Shown here piece after piece: positions 23,856-32,418 of a stretch of 64,000 nucleotides of DNA. Each line of letters opens with the position of its first letter. Position 1 is the stretch's first letter. Origin of the DNA: Chitinophagaceae bacterium (GTDB taxonomy: Bacteria > Bacteroidota > Bacteroidia > Chitinophagales > Chitinophagaceae); NCBI GenBank assembly GCA_016710935.1, contig JADJTY010000001.1:434001-498000 (forward strand), read 5' to 3'. The position numbers and the translations under genes were made by a program. The notes beneath the pieces were generated by a model. The model had not been told where the DNA came from. It ran no database searches and saw only the letters and a program-made list of their open reading frames with translations.

Positions 23856-24554
23856 TTAGAATATAGATTCCAGCTGCTGTAAATGTGTAACTGTATAAGT
23901 GGGTTTAATTGCAGGCCTGGCATTAATGTGGTTTACAAAAACAGTATCCATACCGGCATTCATGGCGCCCTGTATATCGGCATCCAGGTTATCGCCGATC
24001 ATGATACTTTCGGGTAATAAAGCCTTTGCTTTATCCATCGCAAAATCAAAAATTTCTTTTTTGGGTTTAAGGCTGTTGCTCGCTTCAGATGTTATTACGT
24101 GGGTAAAATAATTGCTTAGCCCGCTGTGGTTTAATTTGCTCCACTGAGTTTTTTCAAAACCATTGGTAATTAAATGCAGGGTATATTTTTTTGCTGTGAG
24201 GTAATCTAAAATTTCAATGGTATGCGGAAAGAGTATTTTTTTGGTGGGCAGGATCTCTAAAAACTGTCCGCTCATTTCCCTGGCCAGCGGTTCATCGGCA
24301 ATTTTAAAATCAAGCATGGTTCGCCACATCCGTTTCCATTTCAGGTCTTCGGAGCTTATCAGCCCTTTGTGGTAGCGCTCCCATAATATCTCATTGTGGT
24401 ACAAATATCTGGGATAAAAATCTTCAAAATCAATTTGTATCCTGCTATCCAGGTTTAACAGCGTGTAAAGATCTGCCAGCGACGTTTTGGCGTTGGCATC
24501 AAAGTCCCAAAGGGTATGGTCGAGGTCGAAAAAAAGATGTTTATATTGAGGCAT
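23856..24554 (-). CDS. HAD-superfamily nucleotidase, YjjG type
   Basis: 232 aa. All four HAD motifs are present: FFDLDHTLWDFD (nucleophile and acid Asp), HLITNGF, the Lys in LKPKKEIFDFA, and MIGDNLDADIQGA. The LWDFDANAK start and the helical cap match the YjjG-like noncanonical nucleotidases, which remove phosphate from nucleoside monophosphates. The exact substrate is not certain. Convergent with the Cys-rich peptide gene, divergent from the SDR gene. Confidence 0.85.
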   Translation of the reverse strand: MPQYKHLFFDLDHTLWDFDANAKTSLADLYTLLNLDSRIQIDFEDFYPRYLYHNEILWERYHKGLISSEDLKWKRMWRTMLDFKIADEPLAREMSGQFLEILPTKKILFPHTIEILDYLTAKKYTLHLITNGFEKTQWSKLNHSGLSNYFTHVITSEASNSLKPKKEIFDFAMDKAKALLPESIMIGDNLDADIQGAMNAGMDTVFVNHINARPAIKPTYTVTHLQQLESIF

Positions 24555-24633
24555 TACCTTTTTGATACAAAATTTAGATTCAGAGAGATTAACTTTATCT
24601 TCAATTGCAAGATACTGAATTAACGAAACTCAA

Positions 24634-25377
24634 ATGAATATAGTAATTACCGGCGCATCAAAAGGATTGGGGAAAGCCATTGCAGAAGCTTTTGCAAAAG
24701 ATGAACAGGGCCACGCTTTTTTTTTATGCGCCAGAAATGTAGCTGAACTGGAAAAAACAGCTAAAGAGTTGCAGGAAGGTTTCCCACAAAATAAAATGTA
24801 TACCAAAACCTGCGATGTATCGGATAAGACATCTTTAGAACAATTTGCAGCATGGATACACGCCAACACGGTAAAAGTGGATATACTGGTAAACAATGCA
24901 GGCATTTATTTACCTGGCAGTGCTTATGGTGAAGATGGTGGTACGCTTGAAAAAATGATGGAAGTAAATCTCTACAGTGCCTATCATTTAACCAGGATGA
25001 TTGTTCCGGGAATGATGAAAGAAAATGCTTCGACAGGCTTCCCGAAACAATCGGGACAGGCAGCAGGACACATTTTCAACATCTGCTCCATTGCTTCTAT
25101 CATGGCCTATCCCAATGGTGGTGCGTACAGCATCAGCAAATATGCTTTGTATGGCTTTAGCAAAAATCTGCGTGAAGAAATGAAACCGCATGGTATAAAA
25201 GTTACACATGTACTGCCCGGTGCAGCTTATACCGATAGCTGGAGTGGAAGCGGTATTGATCCCAAACGCATTATGGAGGCAGCCGATGTTGCCCAAATGG
25301 TGTATGCTGCCGCACAGCTTTCTCCCCAGGCCTGCGTGGAAGAAATTATTTTGCGACCACAGTTGGGTGATTTATGA
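24634..25377 (+). CDS. Short-chain dehydrogenase/reductase
   Basis: 247 aa, classical SDR. Cofactor-binding TGASKGLGKA (6-15), NNAG (87-90), catalytic Ser152 (CSIASI), Tyr165 and Lys169 (YSISK). It oxidises or reduces an alcohol/carbonyl; the substrate is unknown. Residues 131-144 (NASTGFPKQSGQAA), between the helix ending GMMKE and the strand GHIFNICS, are encoded by a palindromic repeat and look inserted at a surface turn. Divergent from the HAD gene. Confidence 0.88.
   Translation: MNIVITGASKGLGKAIAEAFAKDEQGHAFFLCARNVAELEKTAKELQEGFPQNKMYTKTCDVSDKTSLEQFAAWIHANTVKVDILVNNAGIYLPGSAYGEDGGTLEKMMEVNLYSAYHLTRMIVPGMMKENASTGFPKQSGQAAGHIFNICSIASIMAYPNGGAYSISKYALYGFSKNLREEMKPHGIKVTHVLPGAAYTDSWSGSGIDPKRIMEAADVAQMVYAAAQLSPQACVEEIILRPQLGDL
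25026..25062. repeat. Palindromic repeat inside the SDR gene
   Basis: CCCGA (25041-25045) and TCGGG (25051-25055) with flanking GACAGG on both sides (25032-25037 and 25055-25060). The CCCGA/TCGGG core also occurs in the terminator at 11995-12026. Translated in frame as ASTGFPKQSGQA. Confidence 0.55.
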
Positions 25378-25450
25378 TTTTAACGGAGCAGTTTAACAAA
25401 TAATTTTACCCTTTATACTTTTATAACTTAACAGGGAAACAGCAATCCGT

Positions 25451-25458
25451 TATTTTTG
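25451..25458 (+). promoter_or_regulatory. -7 promoter box for batD
   Basis: TATTTTTG matches TAnnTTTG, 12 bp before the ATG at 25470. The transcript would have almost no leader. Confidence 0.45.
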
Positions 25459-25469
25459 TTGTTGTGAAT

Positions 25470-27368
25470 ATGCAACAGTTTTTACAAAAACTTATTTTAC
25501 TATTTTTTCTGCTTACAGGCTATTGTACCAATGCCCAGGTAAAATTTACAGCCAGTATAACCCCGGCGGAAATAGGCAGGGAAGAATATGCCCAGTTAAA
25601 ACTGATGGTTGAAAATGCAAACGAAGTACAGCAGATCGTTCCACCCAGCCTTAAAGATTTTGTTATCATCAGCGGCCCAAACCAGGAGAGCGGCATGACG
25701 ATGATCAATGGGGTTGTTAGAAAATATATTGCATTAAGCTTTGTGTTAAAACCAACAGCTACGGGCAATTTTACCATACCCGGTGCATTGGCAAAAGCCG
25801 ATGCAGCCGACTACAGAAGTAATCCGGTTAAATTAAAAGTTACAGCAAAAGCTACAGGTAATAATGCGGGCATGAATTTGAGCAGCAATCCTTTTAACAG
25901 CATTGATCCTTTTGCTGAACCTGCACCCAGGTCAACTTACAACGATTATATTTTACGCAAGGGTGAAAACCCGGCTGAAAAAATAAGGAAGAACATGTTG
26001 ATGCGGGTTGAGGTAGATAAAAAATCTGTTTATGTGGGACAGCCGGTTGTGGCTACTTATAAACTGTATACCCGCCTTAAAAGCGAAAGCAACATGACGA
26101 AAAATCCTTCCTTCAACGGTTTTTCTGTGTTGGACATTCAGCAGCCCAATGATATGAGTTACCATACCGAAAAACTGGAAGGGCGTGAATACAATGTGTA
26201 CATCATCCGTAAAGTGCAACTGTACCCCTTACTGACAGGCAACCTGGAGCTAGGTATTGCCGAAATTGAAAACAATGTTCAGTTTATTAAAGCGGAGTAT
26301 GTAAATCAGCAGGCAGATGCCATGAATGATATATTCAGGGACCTGGCACAGTTAACCATACCACCCGAAGGAATAGACGTACAAAAAGTTACCCTGCAAA
26401 GTAAACCGTTAAGTGTGTTGGTAAAGCCCGTGCCGGACGCAGGCAAACCTGCCACATTTAAAGGCGCTGTTGGAAATTTCACCATTGAAAGCAAGGTTGA
26501 AAAAAATAATTTTACTACAGTTGATGACGGCAAAATGGCGATCATAATTTCCGGTGAAGGAAACCTGCAGATGGTGAATGCTCCTGAAATGCCCTGGCCA
26601 ACCGGTATTGAGGGCTTTGATTCCAAAGCAACAGACGACCTGTTTAAAGGAACTGTTCCGGTAAGCGGAAGAAAAATATTTGAATTTCCTTTTACGGTTT
26701 CAATACCGGGCACGTATACTATTCCCGCAGTGGAGTTTAGTTTTTTTGATACCCGGGATGAAAAATATAAAACGGTGAATTCAAACCCTATTGAAATTAC
26801 CGTTACCCGGGGAACGGGTAAACCCAAAAGTGTACTAACCGAAGGCAATGCTACATCAAACGATAATTGGCTTACAAAATTTTTCAGTAACCGATTACGG
26901 GTGGTGAGCCTGTTTGCAGTGCTCATCATTATGGGGCTTATTGTTTGGTTGAAAAGGGATGCTAAAAATGAAAAGCAACTAGCTGAGGTAGTACAGGTTG
27001 AAGAAAAATCAGCAGCAGTTGAAACAGCGGCTGAAGTGATCTTGCCTGCGCAACAAAACCCGCTGGCATTGGCAGAAGAATGCCTGCACCGGGAAGATGC
27101 CAAACTGTTTTACATGCATTTAAACCAGGGGTTAAAAAACTTCCTGGCAATAAAACTGGCCCTGCCCGCCGAGGACCTGAACCGGAAAAATATTGCCGAA
27201 AAGCTGGATGCAAAAGGAATCAGCAATGAAACATCCGTGGAATTACAACAACTGATGGATGAAATGGAGTGGCAGTTATACACACCCTTTGCCGACAATG
27301 AAAAAATGAGAACGATGTACGACAGGGCCAGTGATCTGTTGCAACTGATAAATACCTACCACAGTTAA
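25470..27368 (+). CDS. batD: BatD family protein
   Basis: 632 aa from the ATG at 25470 (a GTG two codons earlier is possible). Signal peptide (LLFFLLTGYCTNAQ), several beta-sandwich domains typical of BatD (VKFTASITPAEIGREEYAQL at the start; VEVDKKSVYVGQPVVATYKL; FPFTVSIPGTYTIPAVEFSF), a single membrane helix near residues 484-503 (VVSLFAVLIIMGLIVWL) and a cytoplasmic helical tail. Bat proteins were named for aerotolerance in Bacteroides. The partner genes batA/B/C/E are not nearby, so this copy stands alone. The stop overlaps the convergent response-regulator stop by 4 bp. Confidence 0.88.
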   Translation: MQQFLQKLILLFFLLTGYCTNAQVKFTASITPAEIGREEYAQLKLMVENANEVQQIVPPSLKDFVIISGPNQESGMTMINGVVRKYIALSFVLKPTATGNFTIPGALAKADAADYRSNPVKLKVTAKATGNNAGMNLSSNPFNSIDPFAEPAPRSTYNDYILRKGENPAEKIRKNMLMRVEVDKKSVYVGQPVVATYKLYTRLKSESNMTKNPSFNGFSVLDIQQPNDMSYHTEKLEGREYNVYIIRKVQLYPLLTGNLELGIAEIENNVQFIKAEYVNQQADAMNDIFRDLAQLTIPPEGIDVQKVTLQSKPLSVLVKPVPDAGKPATFKGAVGNFTIESKVEKNNFTTVDDGKMAIIISGEGNLQMVNAPEMPWPTGIEGFDSKATDDLFKGTVPVSGRKIFEFPFTVSIPGTYTIPAVEFSFFDTRDEKYKTVNSNPIEITVTRGTGKPKSVLTEGNATSNDNWLTKFFSNRLRVVSLFAVLIIMGLIVWLKRDAKNEKQLAEVVQVEEKSAAVETAAEVILPAQQNPLALAEECLHREDAKLFYMHLNQGLKNFLAIKLALPAEDLNRKNIAEKLDAKGISNETSVELQQLMDEMEWQLYTPFADNEKMRTMYDRASDLLQLINTYHS

Positions 27369-28072
27369 GCAAGCGTAAACTTGTAGCCAACTCCTCTTAC
27401 CGAATGAAAATAAACGGGGTCACGGCTGTCTTCTTCAAAATATTTACGAAAGTTGAGGATGAAATTATCAATGGTACGGGTGGTAGGATAAACATTATAA
27501 CCCCAAACCACCTGTAAGATCTTTTCACGGGTAACCACTTCATTTTTATTTTCGATCAGCAGCTTCAGCAGCATGATCTCTTTTTTGGTCAGGGTTACTT
27601 TTTCACCGGTCCGGGTAAACGCCTCCGAGGCTTTAAAGTCAATTTTATTTTTTCCAAAACTGTATACATCCGGTATGGGTTCTTTGCTGTTGAGGCGTTC
27701 GCTTTTTTTAATAAGGTTGTTTACACGAATCAACAATTCCTCCAGGTTAAAGGGTTTGGTAAGGTAATCATCAGCACCTTTTTTTAAGCCCAATACCCTG
27801 TCGGCACTGCTGTTTTTAGCGCTCAGTATCAGAATGGGAATATCGGGGTTGCTCAACCTGATCGTTTCGCAAACAGTAATGCCATCAATTTCTGGCAACA
27901 TTACATCCAGTACTATAAGGTCAAAATATTCTTTTTCTACTGCCTGCAAAGCTTCCGCACCATCCCAGGCACCGGTAACTTCATAGCCTTCCAGTTCCAG
28001 ATTCAGCTTCAGTGCTTCCTGTAAGTTTTCTTCGTCTTCTACCAGTAATATGGAAAATTTTTTATCCGACAT
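27365..28072 (-). CDS. OmpR-family response regulator
   Basis: 235 aa. Receiver domain with acidic pocket (VEDEE), phospho-acceptor Asp56 (LIVLDVMLPEIDG) and Lys106 (YLTKPFN), then an OmpR/PhoB winged helix (VTLTKKEIMLLKLLIENKNE, TIDNFILNFRKYFEEDSRDP, SVRGVGYKF). It should bind DNA after phosphorylation by the histidine kinase encoded 8 bp upstream in the same operon. It resembles the RprY-like regulators of Bacteroidota, but the targets are not identifiable. Confidence 0.93.
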   Translation of the reverse strand: MSDKKFSILLVEDEENLQEALKLNLELEGYEVTGAWDGAEALQAVEKEYFDLIVLDVMLPEIDGITVCETIRLSNPDIPILILSAKNSSADRVLGLKKGADDYLTKPFNLEELLIRVNNLIKKSERLNSKEPIPDVYSFGKNKIDFKASEAFTRTGEKVTLTKKEIMLLKLLIENKNEVVTREKILQVVWGYNVYPTTRTIDNFILNFRKYFEEDSRDPVYFHSVRGVGYKFTLA

Positions 28073-28080
28073 ATTTAAAA

Positions 28081-29067
28081 CTAAGCCTTTTCAATGGATG
28101 AATGCATCACAACTGTAAAAATAGCCCCGCTTGGGTTATTGTCTGTCACAGAAATGTTTGCATTGTGTTCTTTGCTTATTTTTTTTGTAAGGTACAGTCC
28201 CAGCCCGGTTCCTTTTGCCCCCTTGGTAGCCGAATTGCCCACACGGTAGAACTTATCGAATATTTTTTCTTTTTCTTCATCAGCAATTCCCTTGCCCCGG
28301 TCTTTTACCTGGAAAATGATCTTTTCATTTTCTTCTCTTAATAAAACGGTAACCGGCAGATCTTTTGCGCCGTATTTGATGGCATTGTCAATGAGGTTGT
28401 TTGCCAGCATTTGTAACATCAGCCTGTCGCCGTAAATAAAAATATCGGGTGTAATATCGGGTTCTATTTTTTGTTGCGGATATCGGGTAATAAAATCCTG
28501 CACACATTTACCGATCAGTTCGCTGATATTGGTTTCTTCGTTGGTAATGCGGTAACCTCCGGCTTCCATCTGCGATGAAAGCAGCATGTTGTTACAAAGT
28601 GCATTCAGCCGGTTGGTTTCTTCCAGCGTGGTTTGTATCAGCCGTTGCTGCTGTGTTTCATCCAGTTTTCTTTTCTGCATGGTTTCCAGGTTCAGCCGGG
28701 CAACCGAAATGGGTGTTTTCAGTTCATGCGTAATGGCAATCATAAAATTCTGTTGCTGCTGGCTTATCCTTAGTTCCCGCCGCACCGCTCTGAAAACAAA
28801 TACCGCCCCGGCAATGATCAGTAAAAAAAATGTTACACCCTCTCCCAGGTATTGTGTGGTCTTTCTTTTTTCCAAAGATTTGAACTCATCATATTTTGCC
28901 TGGTAATTTTTATCGGTGGGCTGCAACTGTTCCATTTCGTATTTGGTCATCAGTTTATTTTGCCGGTTAAGGGCAATAAACCACCAGATCAATGCGGCCA
29001 GTATATAGGCCAGCAATATCCAGAAAAGGATAAAAATGGAGCGGAGTTTTTTTGATTTGGATGGCAT
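28081..29067 (-). CDS. Sensor histidine kinase
   Basis: 328 aa from the ATG at 29067 (MPSKSKKLRS). Two membrane helices (about 10-32 and about 78-92) enclose a short periplasmic segment of about 45 residues. The HisKA domain has His114 in MIAITHELKTPISVARL, and the ATPase domain has the N box (NLIDNAIKYGA), G1 (DRGKGIADEE), F box (IFDKFYRV) and G2 (GTGLGLYLTKKI). It partners the response regulator. The periplasmic part is too short for a known sensor domain. Confidence 0.93.
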   Translation of the reverse strand: MPSKSKKLRSIFILFWILLAYILAALIWWFIALNRQNKLMTKYEMEQLQPTDKNYQAKYDEFKSLEKRKTTQYLGEGVTFFLLIIAGAVFVFRAVRRELRISQQQQNFMIAITHELKTPISVARLNLETMQKRKLDETQQQRLIQTTLEETNRLNALCNNMLLSSQMEAGGYRITNEETNISELIGKCVQDFITRYPQQKIEPDITPDIFIYGDRLMLQMLANNLIDNAIKYGAKDLPVTVLLREENEKIIFQVKDRGKGIADEEKEKIFDKFYRVGNSATKGAKGTGLGLYLTKKISKEHNANISVTDNNPSGAIFTVVMHSSIEKA

Positions 29068-29422
29068 AATGAATATGCGGTAAAGGTAGGATGTAAAAGT
29101 GAGCCTGATTTGGGAATACGATATTTTTCTGCACTTCAACCCCTAAGGGGTAATATGATTATAGTAAAAATGAAACCCGGAGACCAAAACCCTTATGGGT
29201 AGATCAATTTTGTGTTTTGATATGTCACCCCTTCGGGGTTTTGTAAAATAATTTACTACATTACTATAATAATTGCAACCCTTCGGGTTTGGATGAAGCG
29301 AAATCAGCATTGCTTTTAAAGACGGTTGAATCCAACTAATTCTGGCATAAACCTTCTGCCATTTCTAATGGTAATGAAGATCCAGACTTCAAATGCAGAA
29401 GAATATTAGTGGCTAAAGTATT
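29068..29422. repeat. Non-coding stretch with clustered CCCTTCGGG-type hairpins
   Basis: No gene. Between about 29140 and 29300 there are several short hairpins: CCCCTAAGGGG near 29142, ACCCTTATGGGT near 29189, ACCCCTTCGGGGT near 29227 and ACCCTTCGGGT near 29279. The last two have a TTCG tetraloop. The third is followed by TTTTG, so it may act as a weak terminator. The hairpins are spaced roughly 40-55 bp, like a small repeat array. The remaining 120 bp show nothing clear. Confidence 0.5.
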
Positions 29423-29917
29423 TCAGGTTTTTAATTCTTTGTCAATATACATCAGATACCTTTCACGAACTGAATATATTGCAACATTAGAAAATCCAAT
29501 GCAGATGGCAGGTCCCACGATCAGAAGTCCTAGAGACCAACATAAACTTGTTGTTAAACTGGTTTGTAAAAAATTATAGAGATAAAACAGGCCGAGTATG
29601 ATTGCCAGAAAAAATAAAAAATAGAATACAAGTGCAGGCTTTGCTTTAGTCTTAATATTAATTATGCCTTTTTCAGATTCTGTAATTTCACATACGAGCA
29701 TAGAGCCATACTTAACACCTCTGGTGTAGGCAAATGAAACTGTATCTATCACAAATGTGTCTGGATTCCGAAACCTGCCAGTCATATCATTACTTGTAAA
29801 TAATGTTGCTTCTCTTTTAAGAACTTCTGTGATTTTTGCAATGACTAATTCCTTAGGATAATTATATGTATATGTCAGGACTGCGGGATAAAAAAATGTC
29901 GTTAAATGCCTAATCAT
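29423..29917 (-). CDS. Hypothetical membrane protein
   Basis: 164 aa, not recognised. The first 90 residues are soluble-looking and mixed alpha/beta (KELVIAKITEVLKREATLFT, FVIDTVSFAYTRGVKYGSML). They are followed by two hydrophobic helices (LVFYFLFFLAIILGLFYLYN and SLCWSLGLLIVGPAICIGFS) and a short basic end (RERYLMYIDKELKT). This layout recalls membrane-tethered small sensor-like proteins but no family can be named. It lies between a repeat region and nadK; a link with nadK is not supported. Confidence 0.55.
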   Translation of the reverse strand: MIRHLTTFFYPAVLTYTYNYPKELVIAKITEVLKREATLFTSNDMTGRFRNPDTFVIDTVSFAYTRGVKYGSMLVCEITESEKGIINIKTKAKPALVFYFLFFLAIILGLFYLYNFLQTSLTTSLCWSLGLLIVGPAICIGFSNVAIYSVRERYLMYIDKELKT

Positions 29918-29966
29918 ATAGATGCCCGGTCAACTTTTGGTATTGAAATGTCAATTTTTGTAGAAC

Positions 29967-30845
29967 TCAATTCCTCACATCCAAACCCCAGCTCAGCTTA
30001 TTACGGAGGGTCTGTAAAAAATTATTTTCATTAAGGCGGATAAGGTTGATGCCGAAAGTTTCTTTGCGTACCGCGAGTTGAATGTCTTTGGTAACTATTT
30101 CACGACGGCTGTCTAAAGTGCATAAAAATCCATCTGTACGGCCTTCTACCTCAAAAGAAACAATGGTATTATCGGGCACAATGATGGGGCGTATATTTAA
30201 ATTATGCGGAGAAACCGGTGTGATCACAAAACTGGCACTATCCGGAAAAACTACCGGGCCATTGCAGCTTAATGAATAACCGGTTGAGCCGGTTGGGGTT
30301 GCTACGATCAATCCATCGGCCCAATAGGTATTTAAAAACTCACCGTTTAAATAGGTGTGAATTTTTATCATGGGCGATGAATCTTTTTTGTGCAGCGTAA
30401 ATTCATTCAGTGCATAAGGCGCATCGCCAAATAAAGGAACATCAGAATCTAAATGCAGTAAGGTTCTGTTATCCACTACATAAGTTCTGTTTACCAGTGC
30501 TTCCACTGCAGGTATCAGATCTTCTTTACCAATATTTGCTAAAAAACCAAGGCGGCCATAATTAATACCAACAACCGGAATGCCGCTGTCTTTAACCAGC
30601 GTAACGGTATCCAGCATGGTGCCATCGCCACCCAGGCTGATGATAAAATCTATATTCTTATCCAGGTCTTCGGATGAATTGAAGGTGGAATATTTTGCCT
30701 TGGCACTGATGGCAGAATAAAACTGGTTGAAAAAATCCTGGTAGAAGACAAGCTCCACTCCGCTTAAAGCCAGCTCGTCCAGCAGCTGAATAATATCCTG
30801 GTGCTGGTTATTTTCTATACCACGGCTGTAGATGGCAATTTTCAT
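29967..30845 (-). CDS. nadK: NAD kinase
   Basis: 292 aa from the ATG at 30845 (MKIAIYSRGIENNQHQDI). It phosphorylates NAD to NADP. Diagnostic motifs: SLGGDGTMLDTV, GINYGRLGFLANI, ALNEFTLHK, ADGLIVATPTGSTGYSLSCN, and VTPVSPHNLNIRPIIVPDN. Length is normal. It lies directly downstream of the Omp85-like gene and the CBS gene on the same strand; CBS-nadK linkage is common in Bacteroidota and often continues with DUF6089-uppS-bamA, which here lie 20 kb away. Confidence 0.95.
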   Translation of the reverse strand: MKIAIYSRGIENNQHQDIIQLLDELALSGVELVFYQDFFNQFYSAISAKAKYSTFNSSEDLDKNIDFIISLGGDGTMLDTVTLVKDSGIPVVGINYGRLGFLANIGKEDLIPAVEALVNRTYVVDNRTLLHLDSDVPLFGDAPYALNEFTLHKKDSSPMIKIHTYLNGEFLNTYWADGLIVATPTGSTGYSLSCNGPVVFPDSASFVITPVSPHNLNIRPIIVPDNTIVSFEVEGRTDGFLCTLDSRREIVTKDIQLAVRKETFGINLIRLNENNFLQTLRNKLSWGLDVRN

Positions 30846-30892
30846 GTGCCTCAGTTCTGCCAGTCCGCGTAGTGTTTGAATTTTTGTCAAAA

Positions 30893-32368
30893 TTAAAAAC
30901 CAGATTGATTATGTAAAAATAAACCCTTTTCTCCTAATTGATTAAAACTGTATTCAATCCTAAGATTAAAGTCGTACAAGGTAAGAATATCTATGCCAAA
31001 ACCACCCGAATACAGTAAACGATTGTTGAGGTAGGTATCATATTTTTTTTGCGTGTAGGCATAGCCAACATCGGTAAAAGTTTTTGCAAAAACTGTAATA
31101 GGTATATTATTAAGCAATTTAGGAAAGTACTTAAAAGGGATATTTACTGAAAACAGTTTTTTCTTGATGGTTGATTTTACCAGTGCAGTGGCCACCCCAT
31201 CTATTACATAATACTCAAGTCCACGTAAATAAATATCGCCATAACCAAGCCCACGCTGGTTAATATAGGCCTGGTCGAAAGGTAGCTTTACTTTTCCGTT
31301 AAGCTGAACACTGCTGTACCATCCTTTACCCATTTCAAAATATTTATTATACCCCGCTTCCAGCTGCAGCATATTAATGCCGCCGGTAAAACCCAATCCT
31401 CTTTTTTGTAAAAAAGCAAACCAGGTTTTACCTGTTAAGGGATACGATCCGTTGTTTACATTGGCATATTGCAGTGTGTAAATAAGATCAATAATTCCTT
31501 TTGAGCTTACAGAATCTTTAAAATAATTTGGATTGTACTGCTTACCAAGGATTACGGAGTCGGGTATTTTTATAAAGTTGTAGCTGGCAGTAAAAATGTG
31601 TTTTGTAAAAAAGCCCCTGCGTACGGTATACCCTGCATTTGCATACCAGTTTTTGTAAAGGAATTCGTTTTTTGACCTGATTACCGGGTTGGATGGATAG
31701 AAGATCAGGGAATCGTTGTAATTGGTTTTAATAGCCAGTTCTCTTTTTTGCAGATAACCTCCGCCAATGATAAAACCATTAGTTAGTTTTTTATTGCTGT
31801 AAGGAGCCGTGTAGCTAAAAGAAACATTCCTGGTATACCCATTTATAAAATAAATGCGCAACTGGTCCCGCCTGCCGCTGAGGTTGTAATGCACAAATTT
31901 TATTCCGTAATTAACACGGCTTAAACTGGCGTTGTAGGTATTAAACCATTCATTAAAGTTCCGGTCAACCCATTTAAACTGAGGCTGTGGATACAGGTAC
32001 CAGCGCTCTAAAACCTGTACATTAATATTTACATTGGCCGTATCCAGTGCAACCATTTCAAACTTAACTTCATTAAAAAGCGTGGTGTTGTACACCTGGA
32101 AACGGGCCTGCTCCATTTCTTTATACAGATCGGCAATTACAATAGAGTCGCCTTTTTTAAAATGTATCTCCCGGTAAACAATAAATATTTTGGTTTTTTT
32201 TGTACCGTTAACGGTCAGGTCTTTTATGCAGACCTTATTTTGTTTATTGGCGGCAAGCAGGGCCGTATCAACAAAAGTAAAATTGGGTTTGTTTGATTTT
32301 TGAGCAAAGGAAAGTGCCGGGGTAAGTATGATGATACAACAGTAAATTATTTTTTTCAGATCATTCAT
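30893..32368 (-). CDS. Omp85-like outer-membrane protein (POTRA plus barrel)
   Basis: 491 aa from the ATG at 32368 (MNDLKKIIYCCIIILTPALS, then FAQ: signal peptide). An N-terminal POTRA-like region (CIKDLTVNGTKKTKIFIVYR ... VQVLERWYLYP) is followed by a barrel of alternating strands ending in FNLRIEYSFNQLGEKGLFL. It resembles shortened BamA/TamA relatives with about one or two POTRA domains. The true bamA is at 8060, so this is an additional Omp85 protein, possibly with its own cargo. It sits between the CBS gene and nadK. Confidence 0.75.
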   Translation of the reverse strand: MNDLKKIIYCCIIILTPALSFAQKSNKPNFTFVDTALLAANKQNKVCIKDLTVNGTKKTKIFIVYREIHFKKGDSIVIADLYKEMEQARFQVYNTTLFNEVKFEMVALDTANVNINVQVLERWYLYPQPQFKWVDRNFNEWFNTYNASLSRVNYGIKFVHYNLSGRRDQLRIYFINGYTRNVSFSYTAPYSNKKLTNGFIIGGGYLQKRELAIKTNYNDSLIFYPSNPVIRSKNEFLYKNWYANAGYTVRRGFFTKHIFTASYNFIKIPDSVILGKQYNPNYFKDSVSSKGIIDLIYTLQYANVNNGSYPLTGKTWFAFLQKRGLGFTGGINMLQLEAGYNKYFEMGKGWYSSVQLNGKVKLPFDQAYINQRGLGYGDIYLRGLEYYVIDGVATALVKSTIKKKLFSVNIPFKYFPKLLNNIPITVFAKTFTDVGYAYTQKKYDTYLNNRLLYSGGFGIDILTLYDFNLRIEYSFNQLGEKGLFLHNQSGF

Positions 32369-32418
32369 CAGATTAACACTTAGGTGCCGGCTGCAAATTA
32401 CGGGTGTAATTGCAATCA

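Noticed and set aside
26306..27103. Long minus-strand open frame of 265 codons opposite batD
   Set aside because: A shadow of the batD coding frame; low-complexity Ser/Thr/Val composition and no start context.
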